Positions 52,204-61,167 are shown, numbered from the stretch's first letter. The stretch is DNA of 64,000 bases from Desulfofundulus thermobenzoicus (GCF_009428905.1 NZ_WHYR01000011.1:18800-82799), one strand, 5' to 3'. The notes: generated by a model from the letters alone, not told the origin. Translations and numbers: made by a program.

Positions 52204-53868
52204 GTGAAGCTGAGAGGAAAGATTGCCGCCCTGCTGGCCGTGACGCTGGTGCTGGGAAGCAGCATGTTCCCCCTTCCCGCCCGTGCACAGGGTGGACAGG
52301 CACCGGTCATTACCATGGAAGTGGACGTTCCACCGGTGATCCGGCGCCCGGTGCCCTTCCCGGTGGCTGTAACCGTGATGAACAAGGGGGAGGAAAACCA
52401 GGATGTGGTGCTGAAAGAGGTCCGCCTGAAGGCCGCCGGCGGGCAGGAAAAATTATTGCACCGGCAGGAACTGAACCAGCCGTTAAAGGCGGTGGGCCGG
52501 GAGCTCAGGACCCTCGACCAGGAAAAGGAAAGGGCCGGACAGGGAGACCGGAGCGCAGCGCCGGAGAGACTGGAGCAACTGGCCGGACAGGTGAACCGGG
52601 GCAAAAAGGCGATCAAAATTACCGTTGACCCCAATACCCTGGTGGATCATTTCGCCCCCGGGAAAAAGTTGCATTTAAAGCTGGAAGCAGACCTGCTGCC
52701 TGCCGATTCCGTTACGCCGGACAAGGCAAATCAAAAGGCGGTAAAAGTAATGGCCCTCACCCGGGAAAAAACCATAACTGTTGCCCCGCCCCTGGAGCGC
52801 CCTCCGGTGCCACCGGGAGCCAGCCACAGCGACTGGTATTTCGGTGATACCCATTCCCATTCCACCTACACCTGGGATTACTGGATCGGCAACGGTATCT
52901 ATACCATTCCGGAGCTGAAATCCCTGGCCATGGCCGCCGGGCTGGACTGGCTCAACCTTACCGACCATTCCTACTGCCTGGATGCCGGCAAGTACCAGGA
53001 AATAAAAAACCAGACCACCGCCCTTTGTGATCCACAGTTCTCCTTCCTGTACGGAGAAGAGCTGTCGGTCCGGGAGATCAAGGACGGCACCACCTCTGAC
53101 CTGGATACGGCCCATTACGCCACCATCCTGAATGAAACTTTTGTCCCTTCGGTGACCAACATTTTCCGCCAGGCTTACTCCCCCAACTCCCAGGAGGGCA
53201 TTGACCGGACCAAAAATTCCGGCGGTCTGGTGGTGATCAACCACCCCCAGTGGGGCGACCGGCCCCTTGAACCGTGGAACTTTAATTTAAAAACCTATCC
53301 CTGGACCCACGGTGAAAACGCCATCGAGCTGATCAACGGCCCCTGGGATGACCCGGACCTGGGTGCCGTGACCCGCTGGATCGAGCAAAGGTTGTTAAAG
53401 GGTGAAAAGGTGGCCGCCGTAGGCGCCAGTGACACCGAATCCCAAAACCGCCTGGGCACGGCCATGACCGTTACTTACGCCGGGAATAACACCCGCCAGG
53501 ATATCAAGACCTCCCTGGCCGGCGGCAAACAGTACGCCACCACCGGACCGGGTCTGGCCCTATGGGCCAGACCGGAAGGGGACTTCACCTGGCACTGGAT
53601 GGGTGAAACGGTAACCGCCGGTACCGGCCGGCAGGTGGAAATTTACGTAGCCAAAGCCTGGAGCACCGGCAGCCTGGATATTAAGGTAATGAAAGGCCGC
53701 GCCGGCGCCCCCTCCGAAGAAACCGTTGACACGCGCACTCTGCCTGCAGGAAGTGATAGCTATACCATAACGGTCACCGTAGACCCCGGCACATACATCC
53801 GCGCCTGGGCCGTGGATCCGGCGAACAGCGGCGCCCGGGCCTATACCACGCCGGTGTGGTTTAACTGA
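52204..53868 (+). CDS. Secreted PHP-domain metal-dependent phosphoesterase-like protein
   Basis: A 554-residue exported protein. Cleavable signal peptide (about 1-29, ending PARAQ), a beta-rich N-terminal domain with a charged helix (about 85-120), then a PHP domain with GDTHSHSTYTWDYW (about 217) and NLTDHSYC (about 257), plus INHPQWGD and the GASDTESQ motif that bear the other metal ligands; a C-terminal beta domain follows. Similar CehA/McbA-type proteins hydrolyse phosphoesters or other esters outside the cytoplasm. GTG start after AAGGAGG. Its nearness to the alkaline phosphatase suggests, but does not show, a phosphate role. Confidence 0.85.
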   Translation: MKLRGKIAALLAVTLVLGSSMFPLPARAQGGQAPVITMEVDVPPVIRRPVPFPVAVTVMNKGEENQDVVLKEVRLKAAGGQEKLLHRQELNQPLKAVGRELRTLDQEKERAGQGDRSAAPERLEQLAGQVNRGKKAIKITVDPNTLVDHFAPGKKLHLKLEADLLPADSVTPDKANQKAVKVMALTREKTITVAPPLERPPVPPGASHSDWYFGDTHSHSTYTWDYWIGNGIYTIPELKSLAMAAGLDWLNLTDHSYCLDAGKYQEIKNQTTALCDPQFSFLYGEELSVREIKDGTTSDLDTAHYATILNETFVPSVTNIFRQAYSPNSQEGIDRTKNSGGLVVINHPQWGDRPLEPWNFNLKTYPWTHGENAIELINGPWDDPDLGAVTRWIEQRLLKGEKVAAVGASDTESQNRLGTAMTVTYAGNNTRQDIKTSLAGGKQYATTGPGLALWARPEGDFTWHWMGETVTAGTGRQVEIYVAKAWSTGSLDIKVMKGRAGAPSEETVDTRTLPAGSDSYTITVTVDPGTYIRAWAVDPANSGARAYTTPVWFN

Positions 53869-53936
53869 GCGCAGGGGCGAAAGTAACGGTTACGTGACGA
53901 TTAAAACCACAACATTATTAAAATACAGCCGGGGAC

Positions 53937-53963
53937 CCCACCTCTTCATGAGGTGGGTTTTTT
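53937..53963 (+). terminator. Rho-independent terminator after the PHP-domain gene
   Basis: Stem CCCACCTC / GAGGTGGG, loop TTCAT, tail TTTTTT. The following 54023-54184 stretch shows no gene. Confidence 0.92.
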
Positions 53964-54005
53964 CTGTCTCACCGGGGATAGGCTGCGAACTGTTATGTGC
54001 AAAGT

Positions 54006-54022
54006 TGACCGACGACCATTTT
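54006..54022 (+). repeat. Dispersed repeat TGACCGACGACCATTTT, copy d
   Basis: Exact 17-bp match to 25287-25303. No gene starts after it here. Confidence 0.7.
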
Positions 54023-54060
54023 CTGAGAAGTTGCCCGAGGAAACAATAATCCCCCGGGTG

Positions 54061-54089
54061 GAAAAAGGCCCGGGTGCCAGGCGCCCGGG
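54061..54089 (-). terminator. Terminator-like hairpin downstream of the SLH gene
   Basis: Minus-strand stem CCCGGGCGCC / GGCACCCGGG followed by CCTTTTTC, about 95 bp after the SLH gene stop. Confidence 0.6.
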
Positions 54090-54184
54090 TTACAGACAAG
54101 GGGTAGTATTCCAATATTTACTTTATAGAGTTGCAGCAGAATAACGGGCTGCTATAATAAAACCGGGCTTATCCTGAAAGTGGC

Positions 54185-55864
54185 TTATAATGCGAACGCC
54201 CGGTCAATCATGCCTGCTGCTTCGGCCCGGGTTACCGGGGCATCGGGGCGGAAGGTGCCGTCGGGATAACCGCCGACAATACCCTTTTCCACGGCCCGGG
54301 CAATAACCGGAGCGGCCCAGTGATCTGGCGCCACATCCTTAAAGGCACCCTTCACACCGGCGCCTTTTTCGCCCAGCGCCCGCAGGAGCATGCTCACCAG
54401 TTCGGCCCGGGTTACCTGGCGGTCGGGCTGGAAGCTGCCGTCGGGATAACCGCCGATAACACCGGCGGCAGCCGCCGAGTTAATATGCACCTGTGCCCAG
54501 TGTCCTCTCACATCGGCAAACTTACCCGAAACCTCACTGCCGGGTACCGCGGCACCCAAGGTGATCAGTTTGGCCGCCTGACCGCGGGTGAGGTTGTCAC
54601 CGGGCTTGAACTGCCCGCCGGGGAAGCCGCCCATGAGGTTCTTCCGGGCCATCTTTTTGACCACATTTTCGTACCAGGACCCGGCCGGCACATCCGGGAA
54701 GGTTTTACCCTGCTCTTCCACCAGAGCATAGGTACGGAATTGTTTTACGGTCAGGCGGGCTTCCCCGGTGGCCGGGCTGTAAGCGGTGGGCACCGGTACC
54801 AGCATGCCGTAGACCGGGTCGGCGTAATAACCGCCCACTTCCGTCCGGAAGGAGGAGGGGCTGGCGTTCAGTTTAAAAATAACGGTAAAAGGCTTGCCAC
54901 TGCTGGACAGGGCTTTTCCCCCGGCATCCACCGCTTCAATCTGGTAGACTCCCAGCAATCCTCTGGCAAAACGGGAAACCAGCTGGTCCAGGTTCATGTT
55001 TCCCACCTGGCTGCCTTCAATGGTTTTAACCGTTACAGTGGCACCGGCCGCCACTGCACCGGCGGGCAGCACCATTTCTACCTTACCGCCGGCCACGGTG
55101 ATGCGGGTCTCCTGGCCTTCCTTTACCACAGATTTGCCTTCAGTGGTGCCGGGTTGTTCAGGTTTTCCGGGGGGCGTGGTACCACCACCGCCGCCACCGC
55201 CGCCACCGCCGCCACCGCCGCCGGTGGTGGTGGAGACGGTAAAGGTGGACTGCCCGGTGGTCCCGCCGCCGGCCACATCAACGGTCCAGGTACCGGTGGC
55301 GGCACCGGCGGGCACGGTGAAGGTGAAGCTATAGCTGCCGTCAACAGCCGATCTGGTTTCATTCACAAAGGCCACCCTGCCGTTGGGATCCTTCACTGTG
55401 ATGCCCACCGGTACATTGTTTTGGGGCACCTTGCCGCTAAAGGTAACCGACTCTCCCGGGCGGACGCTGGACGGAGTGGCGCTGACCAAACCGGCAGCTC
55501 CACCCACAGAAAAGGTTTTCTGGACTGCAGCACCGCCTCCGGCCACTTTCACCTCCCAGTTGCCCCTGGAGGCATCGGCCGGCAGGGTGAAAGTAAAGCT
55601 AAAGGCACCGTCGGATCCGGTTCTGGTTTCGTCTACGAACCTGACCGCACCGGCCGGATCCTTTACGGTGATGCCCACAGGCACACCGGAAACCTGTTCC
55701 CCGGTAACAGTTCCCCTTATAGCCACCTGATCGCCGGGAACAGCACTGTCTGGAACATCAATGGTGATGGCGCCGGAGGCCCGGGCCAGGCCGCAGGCGG
55801 CCAGGATAAGCACCGCTGCCAGCAGGCAGGTCAATCCCATCCGGCGCATAACAGAACGCACCAT
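54185..55864 (-). CDS. S-layer (SLH) domain surface protein with Ig-like repeats and a poly-Gly linker
   Basis: A 559-residue exported protein. Signal peptide at the N-terminus (a Cys in LAACGLARAS may also make it a lipoprotein), two similar Ig-like repeats (about 32-122 and 125-205, both with PVGITVKDP and GS/DG-x-(F/Y)SFTFT), a 14-residue Gly linker (about 212-226), a beta domain, then three SLH repeats (about 395-559) each with GYPDGxFxP-type motifs that bind secondary cell-wall polymer. ATG after AGGAGG. Likely a cell-envelope adhesin or structural protein. The gene runs toward the PHP-domain gene. Confidence 0.92.
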   Translation of the reverse strand: MVRSVMRRMGLTCLLAAVLILAACGLARASGAITIDVPDSAVPGDQVAIRGTVTGEQVSGVPVGITVKDPAGAVRFVDETRTGSDGAFSFTFTLPADASRGNWEVKVAGGGAAVQKTFSVGGAAGLVSATPSSVRPGESVTFSGKVPQNNVPVGITVKDPNGRVAFVNETRSAVDGSYSFTFTVPAGAATGTWTVDVAGGGTTGQSTFTVSTTTGGGGGGGGGGGGGGTTPPGKPEQPGTTEGKSVVKEGQETRITVAGGKVEMVLPAGAVAAGATVTVKTIEGSQVGNMNLDQLVSRFARGLLGVYQIEAVDAGGKALSSSGKPFTVIFKLNASPSSFRTEVGGYYADPVYGMLVPVPTAYSPATGEARLTVKQFRTYALVEEQGKTFPDVPAGSWYENVVKKMARKNLMGGFPGGQFKPGDNLTRGQAAKLITLGAAVPGSEVSGKFADVRGHWAQVHINSAAAAGVIGGYPDGSFQPDRQVTRAELVSMLLRALGEKGAGVKGAFKDVAPDHWAAPVIARAVEKGIVGGYPDGTFRPDAPVTRAEAAGMIDRAFAL

Positions 55865-55885
55865 TTGTTATCCTCCTATCTTTAG

Positions 55886-55998
55886 AAAATAGGTTTTTAT
55901 GCTTAATGAGAGAATGAACGTTCCCATGGGTAACTCCCTTGAAAAAATAGATTTTCATGCTTTATGGAGGGAACGAACGTTCTTGTTGGGAACTCTTC
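55886..55998 (-). repeat. Two tandem imperfect direct repeats in the leader of the SLH gene
   Basis: Copies at 55886-55940 and 55944-55998 share most bases, including AAAATAG, TTATGC/TCATGC and a GAACGTTC palindrome, at a 58-bp period. They lie just upstream of the SLH ribosome site. The rest of the gap to 56168 shows no gene. Confidence 0.75.
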
Positions 55999-56168
55999 TT
56001 TCTGTCCGGGGAGAATAATGCGCTCAAAAAACGGCCTGTAGCGCAAGCTTTTTGCCCGCACGGTCTTTATACTGGCGGGTCGCCCGCGCCATATCTTTCC
56101 CTGGCTGTTTAATGGCTTATTGGAAAAAGTTGCCCGTATCCACTTCAATTTGACTTAGAATTATGGAA

Positions 56169-56197
56169 GGGGAGGAGTGGAGTGACCGCTCCTCCCC
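56169..56197 (-). terminator. Hairpin after the alkaline phosphatase gene
   Basis: Stem GGGGAGGAG / CTCCTCCCC with an 11-nt loop, right after the phosphatase stop. Only a weak T stretch follows. Confidence 0.5.
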
Positions 56198-56204
56198 CAG
56201 TAGA

Positions 56205-59200
56205 CTAGTTAACGGTTATAGAAGTTTCTACAGGATCAGCCAGTGACTGCCAGGAGGCATTGGTGGACCAATCGTTCCAGAATAACCCTTTTACCGTGTA
56301 GGTTCCGCTGGTTGAGGGCTGGAAGAGAACAGAGTATTCGGTATCCGGGCTGCCGGGAACCTGTAACCTGGCGGCGTTTAAGAACACAGGCTGGCTGCCA
56401 CCCAGAACTTCCAGAATGGCCAGGCCCGGCAGGCTGCCTGCGGCATTGTTCTTCGCCTTCCAGGTAAGGTAATACTGTTTGCCCCGGGTAAGGCCGCCGG
56501 TCACCGGCTGGTGATTCTCGTCCCGCACCGCCAGGCCGGTAATGGTGGCCGCACCTGAGGCGGGGGGAACAGTACCCAGGGTAGCCTCCGGGCTGTCCAC
56601 ATAGCCGTCTTTGGTGGCCGTCACCTGATACTGACCGTCTTTGGCGAAGGTATAGCTGGCCTTCCCGCTTACATCGGTGGTCAGCGAAGCCAGGGTCTTG
56701 TTGCCTTCCTTCACAGTAACCACTGCTCCCGGCACCGGCATACCCATGGAAGTTACGGTAAAGGTGGCGGGCCGGCCGGCCGTGGCTTCATCATACTGGA
56801 GCACCAGGGGCCTGTTCAGGTTCAACAATTGGGCAATCTTCCGGGCGATGTCAGTGTTGTCCATGGTGCCATTGAACAGTTCCGCTCCAGGTCCCTCGGC
56901 CATCACCGGTACCAGGGCGGCGGTGTGGTCGGTGCTGCTCCAGCTGTAATTGTTGGGACCGTTATATTTCAGCCCCCCGGTTTCATGGTCGGCAGTGACA
57001 ATCACCAGTGTGTCTGGATGGTTGGCCTGGAAGTCCAGGGCGGCCTTCACCGCGTCGTCAAAGGCCAGGGTCTCGCCCACCATATTGTCAAAGTCGTTTG
57101 CGTGGCTGGCCCAGTCAATCTGGCCCCCTTCCACCATCAGGAAGAAACCGTTGCTGTTTTTGGCCAGCACATCCAGGGCCTTGGCCGTCATTTCATTCAG
57201 GTGGGGTTCGGTATTGCCGGGCTGCCGGTCCTTCTCCTGGGTCAGGCCGTTTTTGGGTTCGAACAATCCCAGGACTTTATCACCGGTAACTCTCGCCAGT
57301 TCACTGGCAGTACCGGCAAATTGATAGCCTTTGGCGGTAAATTCATTGATCAGGTTCCGGCCATCATTGGTAATGTCGCCGTACTTGGCACCTTTAGTAT
57401 AGCTGGCCCGGTTGTCGAAGTTATCCCGGCCGCCACCCATAAGCACCTCAATGGGCTTGCCCTTGGCGGCAAAATTGTCGAAATACTGAGCAGCGATGGT
57501 ATTGAACATATCACGATGCTTTACGTGGGTGGCAAATCCAGCCGGGGTGGCGTGGGCAATCTGGGTGGTGGTCACCAGGCCCGTGGCCAGCCCCTTGTCC
57601 TCGGCCAGTTCCACCAGGGTGGGCACACTGGTCTTTCCGTCGGGCAAAATACCCAATACGTTATTGTTGATCTTGTAACCCGTGGCCATGGCCGTGGCTG
57701 CCGAAGAGGAGTCGGTGATGGCCGCGTCGGCGGAATGGGTGGTCATCCGCCCGGTGGCATCGTTGACGGTGTCCATATAAAGACTTCCCCGCTCTGCCCG
57801 GGCCGCTTTCATGTGCTCATAGCCCATGCCGTCACCAATAAGCAGAACGACTTTCTTGGGGGCTGTGGCAACGGCGGGTTTCACCGTAATTGTGAATTCA
57901 TCGGTAGATTTATAACCGTCCTTGCTGGCCGCCAGCTTATAGTCACCGGCCGCCGCAAAGGTGTAGCTCGCCTGGCCGTTGACATCGGCAGTGAGGCTGG
58001 CCAGAGTCTTGTTATCTTTGGCAGCGTCCTTGACGGTTACAATGGCTCCAGGCACCGGCAGGCCCATGGAGGTCACGGTGAAGGTGGTGGGCTGGCCGGC
58101 CACGGCATTGTTGTGCTGCAGCACCAGGGGCCTGTCCAGATTCAGCAATTGAGCAATCTTGCGCGGGATTTCGGTGTTGTCCATGGTACCGCTGAACAGT
58201 TCCGCCCCCGGTCCTTCGGCCATGATGGGTACCAGGGCGGCGGTGTGGTCGGTGCTGCTCCAGGTGTAGTCGTTGGGACCGTTATAGTTCAGCCCGCCGG
58301 TTTCATGGTCGGCAGTGACAATCACCAGGGTGCCGGGGTGGGTGGCCTGGAAGTCCAGGGCAGCCTTCACAGCCCGGTCAAAGGCAAGGGTCTCGCCAAT
58401 CATGTTATCAAAGTCGTTGGCATGGCTGGCCCAGTCGATCTGGCCCCCTTCCACCATCAGGAAGAAACCGTTGCTGTTTTTGGCCAGCACTTCCAGCGCC
58501 TTGGCCGTCATGTCCGCCAGGTGGGGTTCATCCTGGCCAATGCCCTTATCTAGACGGTCCTGTTCCTGGGTCAGGCCATTGTCAGCATGGAACAGCCCCA
58601 GCACCCTATCACCGTTGATTCTCTCCAGTTCACTGGCATTGGCAGCATATTGATATCCTTTGGCGGTAAACTCCTGAATCAGATTGCGGTTATCAGTTTT
58701 ATCACCATATTTAACGCCACTCGTGTATTTGGCCCGGTCGTCAAAGTTGTTCCGGCCACCGCCCATCAATACTTCAATGGGTTTACCTCTGGCAGCAAAG
58801 TTATCAAAGTATTGGGCCGCAATGTTGTTAAACTGGTTCCGGTGGGGCACGTGGGAGGCAAAGCCCGCCGGGGTGGCGTGGGCCATCTGGGTGGTGGTCA
58901 CCAGGCCCGTGGCCAGTCCCCTGTCCTCGGCCAGTTCAACCAGGGTGGGCACCTCGTCCGGGGTCAGCTGATCGTCGTCCGGAGTCATACCCAGCATCCG
59001 GTTCAGGGTTTTGTAGCCGGTGGCCAGGGCAGTGGCTGCCGCCGCCGAATCGGTAATGTCCGCATCCGCTGAATAGGTGGTTACCCGGCCGGTGGCGTCG
59101 TTAACGTCGTCCATGTATACGTGGCCGCCTACGGCTGCCCGGGCCGCTTCCATATGTTCAAAGCCCATGCCGTCACCAATGAGTAAAATAACGTTTTTAA

Positions 59201-59315
59201 CCGTCGGTGTGCTGGCCTGGGCCGGCACCACCGGCAGGCAGGCAACCACCAGCGCCAGGGCTATCACCAGGGCCAGAACCCGGCGCAGATCCCTTTTAAT
59301 GCTTTTGCCATGCAA
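56205..59315 (-). CDS. Secreted alkaline phosphatase with two tandem catalytic domains
   Basis: A 1036-residue exported enzyme that is an internal duplication. Signal peptide (about 1-35), first alkaline-phosphatase domain (about 38-400) with IGDGMGFEH, nucleophile Ser in ADITDSAAAAT and metal ligands in EGGQIDWASHAND and TADHETGG; an Ig-like carboxypeptidase-regulatory-type domain (about 405-485); a second full phosphatase domain (about 490-840) with TDSSSAAT and the same motifs; a second Ig-like domain; and a C-terminal beta domain (about 935-1036). Both active sites look complete. A Pho-box-like promoter precedes it. Single phosphatase domains are usual, so the tandem form is notable. Confidence 0.93.
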   Translation of the reverse strand: MHGKSIKRDLRRVLALVIALALVVACLPVVPAQASTPTVKNVILLIGDGMGFEHMEAARAAVGGHVYMDDVNDATGRVTTYSADADITDSAAAATALATGYKTLNRMLGMTPDDDQLTPDEVPTLVELAEDRGLATGLVTTTQMAHATPAGFASHVPHRNQFNNIAAQYFDNFAARGKPIEVLMGGGRNNFDDRAKYTSGVKYGDKTDNRNLIQEFTAKGYQYAANASELERINGDRVLGLFHADNGLTQEQDRLDKGIGQDEPHLADMTAKALEVLAKNSNGFFLMVEGGQIDWASHANDFDNMIGETLAFDRAVKAALDFQATHPGTLVIVTADHETGGLNYNGPNDYTWSSTDHTAALVPIMAEGPGAELFSGTMDNTEIPRKIAQLLNLDRPLVLQHNNAVAGQPTTFTVTSMGLPVPGAIVTVKDAAKDNKTLASLTADVNGQASYTFAAAGDYKLAASKDGYKSTDEFTITVKPAVATAPKKVVLLIGDGMGYEHMKAARAERGSLYMDTVNDATGRMTTHSADAAITDSSSAATAMATGYKINNNVLGILPDGKTSVPTLVELAEDKGLATGLVTTTQIAHATPAGFATHVKHRDMFNTIAAQYFDNFAAKGKPIEVLMGGGRDNFDNRASYTKGAKYGDITNDGRNLINEFTAKGYQFAGTASELARVTGDKVLGLFEPKNGLTQEKDRQPGNTEPHLNEMTAKALDVLAKNSNGFFLMVEGGQIDWASHANDFDNMVGETLAFDDAVKAALDFQANHPDTLVIVTADHETGGLKYNGPNNYSWSSTDHTAALVPVMAEGPGAELFNGTMDNTDIARKIAQLLNLNRPLVLQYDEATAGRPATFTVTSMGMPVPGAVVTVKEGNKTLASLTTDVSGKASYTFAKDGQYQVTATKDGYVDSPEATLGTVPPASGAATITGLAVRDENHQPVTGGLTRGKQYYLTWKAKNNAAGSLPGLAILEVLGGSQPVFLNAARLQVPGSPDTEYSVLFQPSTSGTYTVKGLFWNDWSTNASWQSLADPVETSITVN

Positions 59316-59506
59316 CTTTTCATCCCCCGCTTCCTTAAGTTATAGTTTTACATTTAAATCAAACGCCTTGCACTACCAGTCCGAACCACTTAACACAAAC
59401 CAGCAAAGTTATTGCCCTTACCCCTACCCTTTACCCCATCACCCCCAGCCCGGGAATAATCCCGGATATTCAGCCGGCACTGACAACTCAGGCCTGTCCC
59501 GGCTAG

Positions 59507-59560
59507 ATTATCACATGCTCCTGTTAAAACAGTGTAAGGCACTGGTAAGATGGCTGTTAA
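59507..59560 (-). promoter_or_regulatory. Pho-box-like promoter of the tandem alkaline phosphatase
   Basis: Four TTAACA/TTACCA/TTACAC/TTAACA-type hexamers on the minus strand start at 59560, 59548, 59537 and 59527, a 10-12-bp period typical of PhoP/PhoB binding. A GATAAT -10 (59507-59512) follows nine bases after the last. Leader about 185 nt. The remaining 59316-59506 gap and 59561-59708 show no gene. Confidence 0.6.
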
Positions 59561-59708
59561 ATTTTCATTAATCCCATGTAAAGAAAAACTGACGGCAGAC
59601 ATAGTCCCGGAGGCAAACAGCCAAGCAGTTATAACATACGGGGGAATCGGGTTCAGGGTGGATGATTGGGATAAAAAGAGCTGATAGAATCCAGATTGCT
59701 GCCGGTAC

Positions 59709-59737
59709 TGGAATTTTGGCCGGGCGGGGAGTATAAT
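59709..59737 (+). promoter_or_regulatory. Possible promoter of lgt
   Basis: TATAAT (59732-59737) with a weak TGGAAT (59709-59714) 17 bp upstream. Confidence 0.4.
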
Positions 59738-59833
59738 GACAGGGAAGTAGTCTATTATTTATCGGATCCGGTTGCCAGCTTTTTTCGGCTCAACCGCCTT
59801 CAGGACCAAATTCCCATGATGAGGTGAATTATA

Positions 59834-60616
59834 ATGATCGATCCCGTAGCCATCCACATCGGCCCACTGTCCATCCGCTGGTACGGCATTATCATGGCCA
59901 CGGCCTTTCTGGTGGGCATAATGCTGGCCACCCGCCGGGCGCAGCAAAACCAGGTGGATCCCAACCATATTCTGAATATGGCCACCCTGATCATTCCGGC
60001 CGCCATCATTGCCGCCCGTCTTTACTACGTTATCTTTGAATGGTCCAGTTACCGGGAAAACCCCCTGGAAGCCCTGGCCATCTGGCACGGCGGCCTGGCC
60101 ATCCACGGCGGTCTCATCGGCGGCACCCTGGCCGGATGGTGGTACGCCCGCCGGCACAGGCTGTCGGTGTGGCTGCTGGCCGATATTATGGCTCCCAGCT
60201 TGATTCTGGGACAGGCCATCGGCCGGTGGGGCAACTTTATCAACCAGGAGGCCCACGGGGGACCGGCTTCACCGGATTTCATGGCCCATTTCCCGGAATT
60301 CATTCGCCGGCAAATGTTCATCGACGGGCAGTATTACCATCCCACTTTCCTTTACGAATCCCTGTGGAACCTGGCGGTGTTTGCCTTTCTCATGTGGTAC
60401 TGGCCCCGGAAGCGTTTCACGGGGGAAGTGGCTTACTTCTATCTGGGCCTGTATTCGGTGGGACGATTCTTCATCGAAGGTTTGCGTACGGACAGCCTGA
60501 TGCTGGGACCTCTCCGGGTGGCCCAGCTGGTCAGTCTGCTTTTCGTCGCCCTGGCCATTGCCGGCATATGGTACGGCCATCACCGGGCGGCCGCGGCGGT
60601 GAAGGGACAGGAGTAG
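59834..60616 (+). CDS. lgt: Prolipoprotein diacylglyceryl transferase
   Basis: Membrane enzyme that adds diacylglyceryl to the lipobox Cys of lipoproteins, the first step in lipoprotein maturation. The 260 residues have seven hydrophobic segments and the signature GRWGNFINQEAHGGP, with YHPTFLYESLWNL and RFFIEGLRTDSL. ATG after GAGGTGAATTATA. Substrates in the window include the TRAP binding protein and the lipoprotein at 63883. Confidence 0.97.
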   Translation: MIDPVAIHIGPLSIRWYGIIMATAFLVGIMLATRRAQQNQVDPNHILNMATLIIPAAIIAARLYYVIFEWSSYRENPLEALAIWHGGLAIHGGLIGGTLAGWWYARRHRLSVWLLADIMAPSLILGQAIGRWGNFINQEAHGGPASPDFMAHFPEFIRRQMFIDGQYYHPTFLYESLWNLAVFAFLMWYWPRKRFTGEVAYFYLGLYSVGRFFIEGLRTDSLMLGPLRVAQLVSLLFVALAIAGIWYGHHRAAAAVKGQE

Positions 60617-60745
60617 GGGGTGTTGGCACCATACCGGAAAGATGGCCACACGGCTACTTTAACCAAAAATTAACCCTTTCGACACTTTATTTTTAACAAT
60701 GATATTGTATACTGGGCACAATACCAATTCCGGTAGGTGAATTCC

Positions 60746-61033
60746 ATGTATCACGAAATAACCATCGAGGAAGCGGCCAATACCCTGCAGAAAGCCGGGT
60801 TAAAAGTCTCCCGGATCAGCGGCACCGGACAGCTGCGCACCGAATTTCCCCGGGGATATTACGTGTCAATTGGTGAACATGTGGCCCGGGAACTGGCGGA
60901 TCATATCAAAAGGAACCCCCAGATCGATGCCGACCGGATCAGCGAATATTTCCGGGCACGAATTTTTTACGGACCGGCCGTGGCCAACGCCATGTTGCAG
61001 CCGGTAGGGAAAACGGTACGCCGTCCGGCCTGA
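60746..61033 (+). CDS. Hypothetical protein, 95 residues
   Basis: Not recognised. The ATG at 60746 follows AGGTG by six bases; a GTG at 60737 is an alternative. The protein is soluble, mixed alpha-beta, with no cysteine or membrane segment; the stretch PRGYYVSIGEHVARELADHIKR could be a small nucleotide- or peptide-binding fold, but nothing is certain. It stands between lgt (129 bp) and the translocase with a terminator after it. Confidence 0.65.
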   Translation: MYHEITIEEAANTLQKAGLKVSRISGTGQLRTEFPRGYYVSIGEHVARELADHIKRNPQIDADRISEYFRARIFYGPAVANAMLQPVGKTVRRPA

Positions 61034-61167
61034 AGTTTTTTCGTCAAACCTTTGGCCCCCGGGAAGCGCCACCATTAACGCGGTCAGGATTTTTACTGTA
61101 ATGAGGACAAAGGACCGGCGGAATAATCTTTCGCAACTTTTTAGCTCCACACCTGTTATAAGCCACC

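Noticed and set aside
55971..55985. LexA (SOS) box around GAACGAACGTTC
   Set aside because: The Firmicute LexA site has four bases between GAAC and GTTC; here the palindrome has no such spacer.
56020..56110. Cyclic-di-GMP riboswitch upstream of the SLH gene
   Set aside because: The conserved GEMM core and the tetraloop-receptor pairing are not present.
55903..56148. Minus-strand 81-codon frame upstream of the SLH gene
   Set aside because: Its second half is made of the direct repeat and it has no credible ribosome site; treated as leader DNA.
56829..58553. 574-codon plus-strand frame opposite the alkaline phosphatase
   Set aside because: A shadow of the duplicated phosphatase; its own internal repeat just reflects the duplication.
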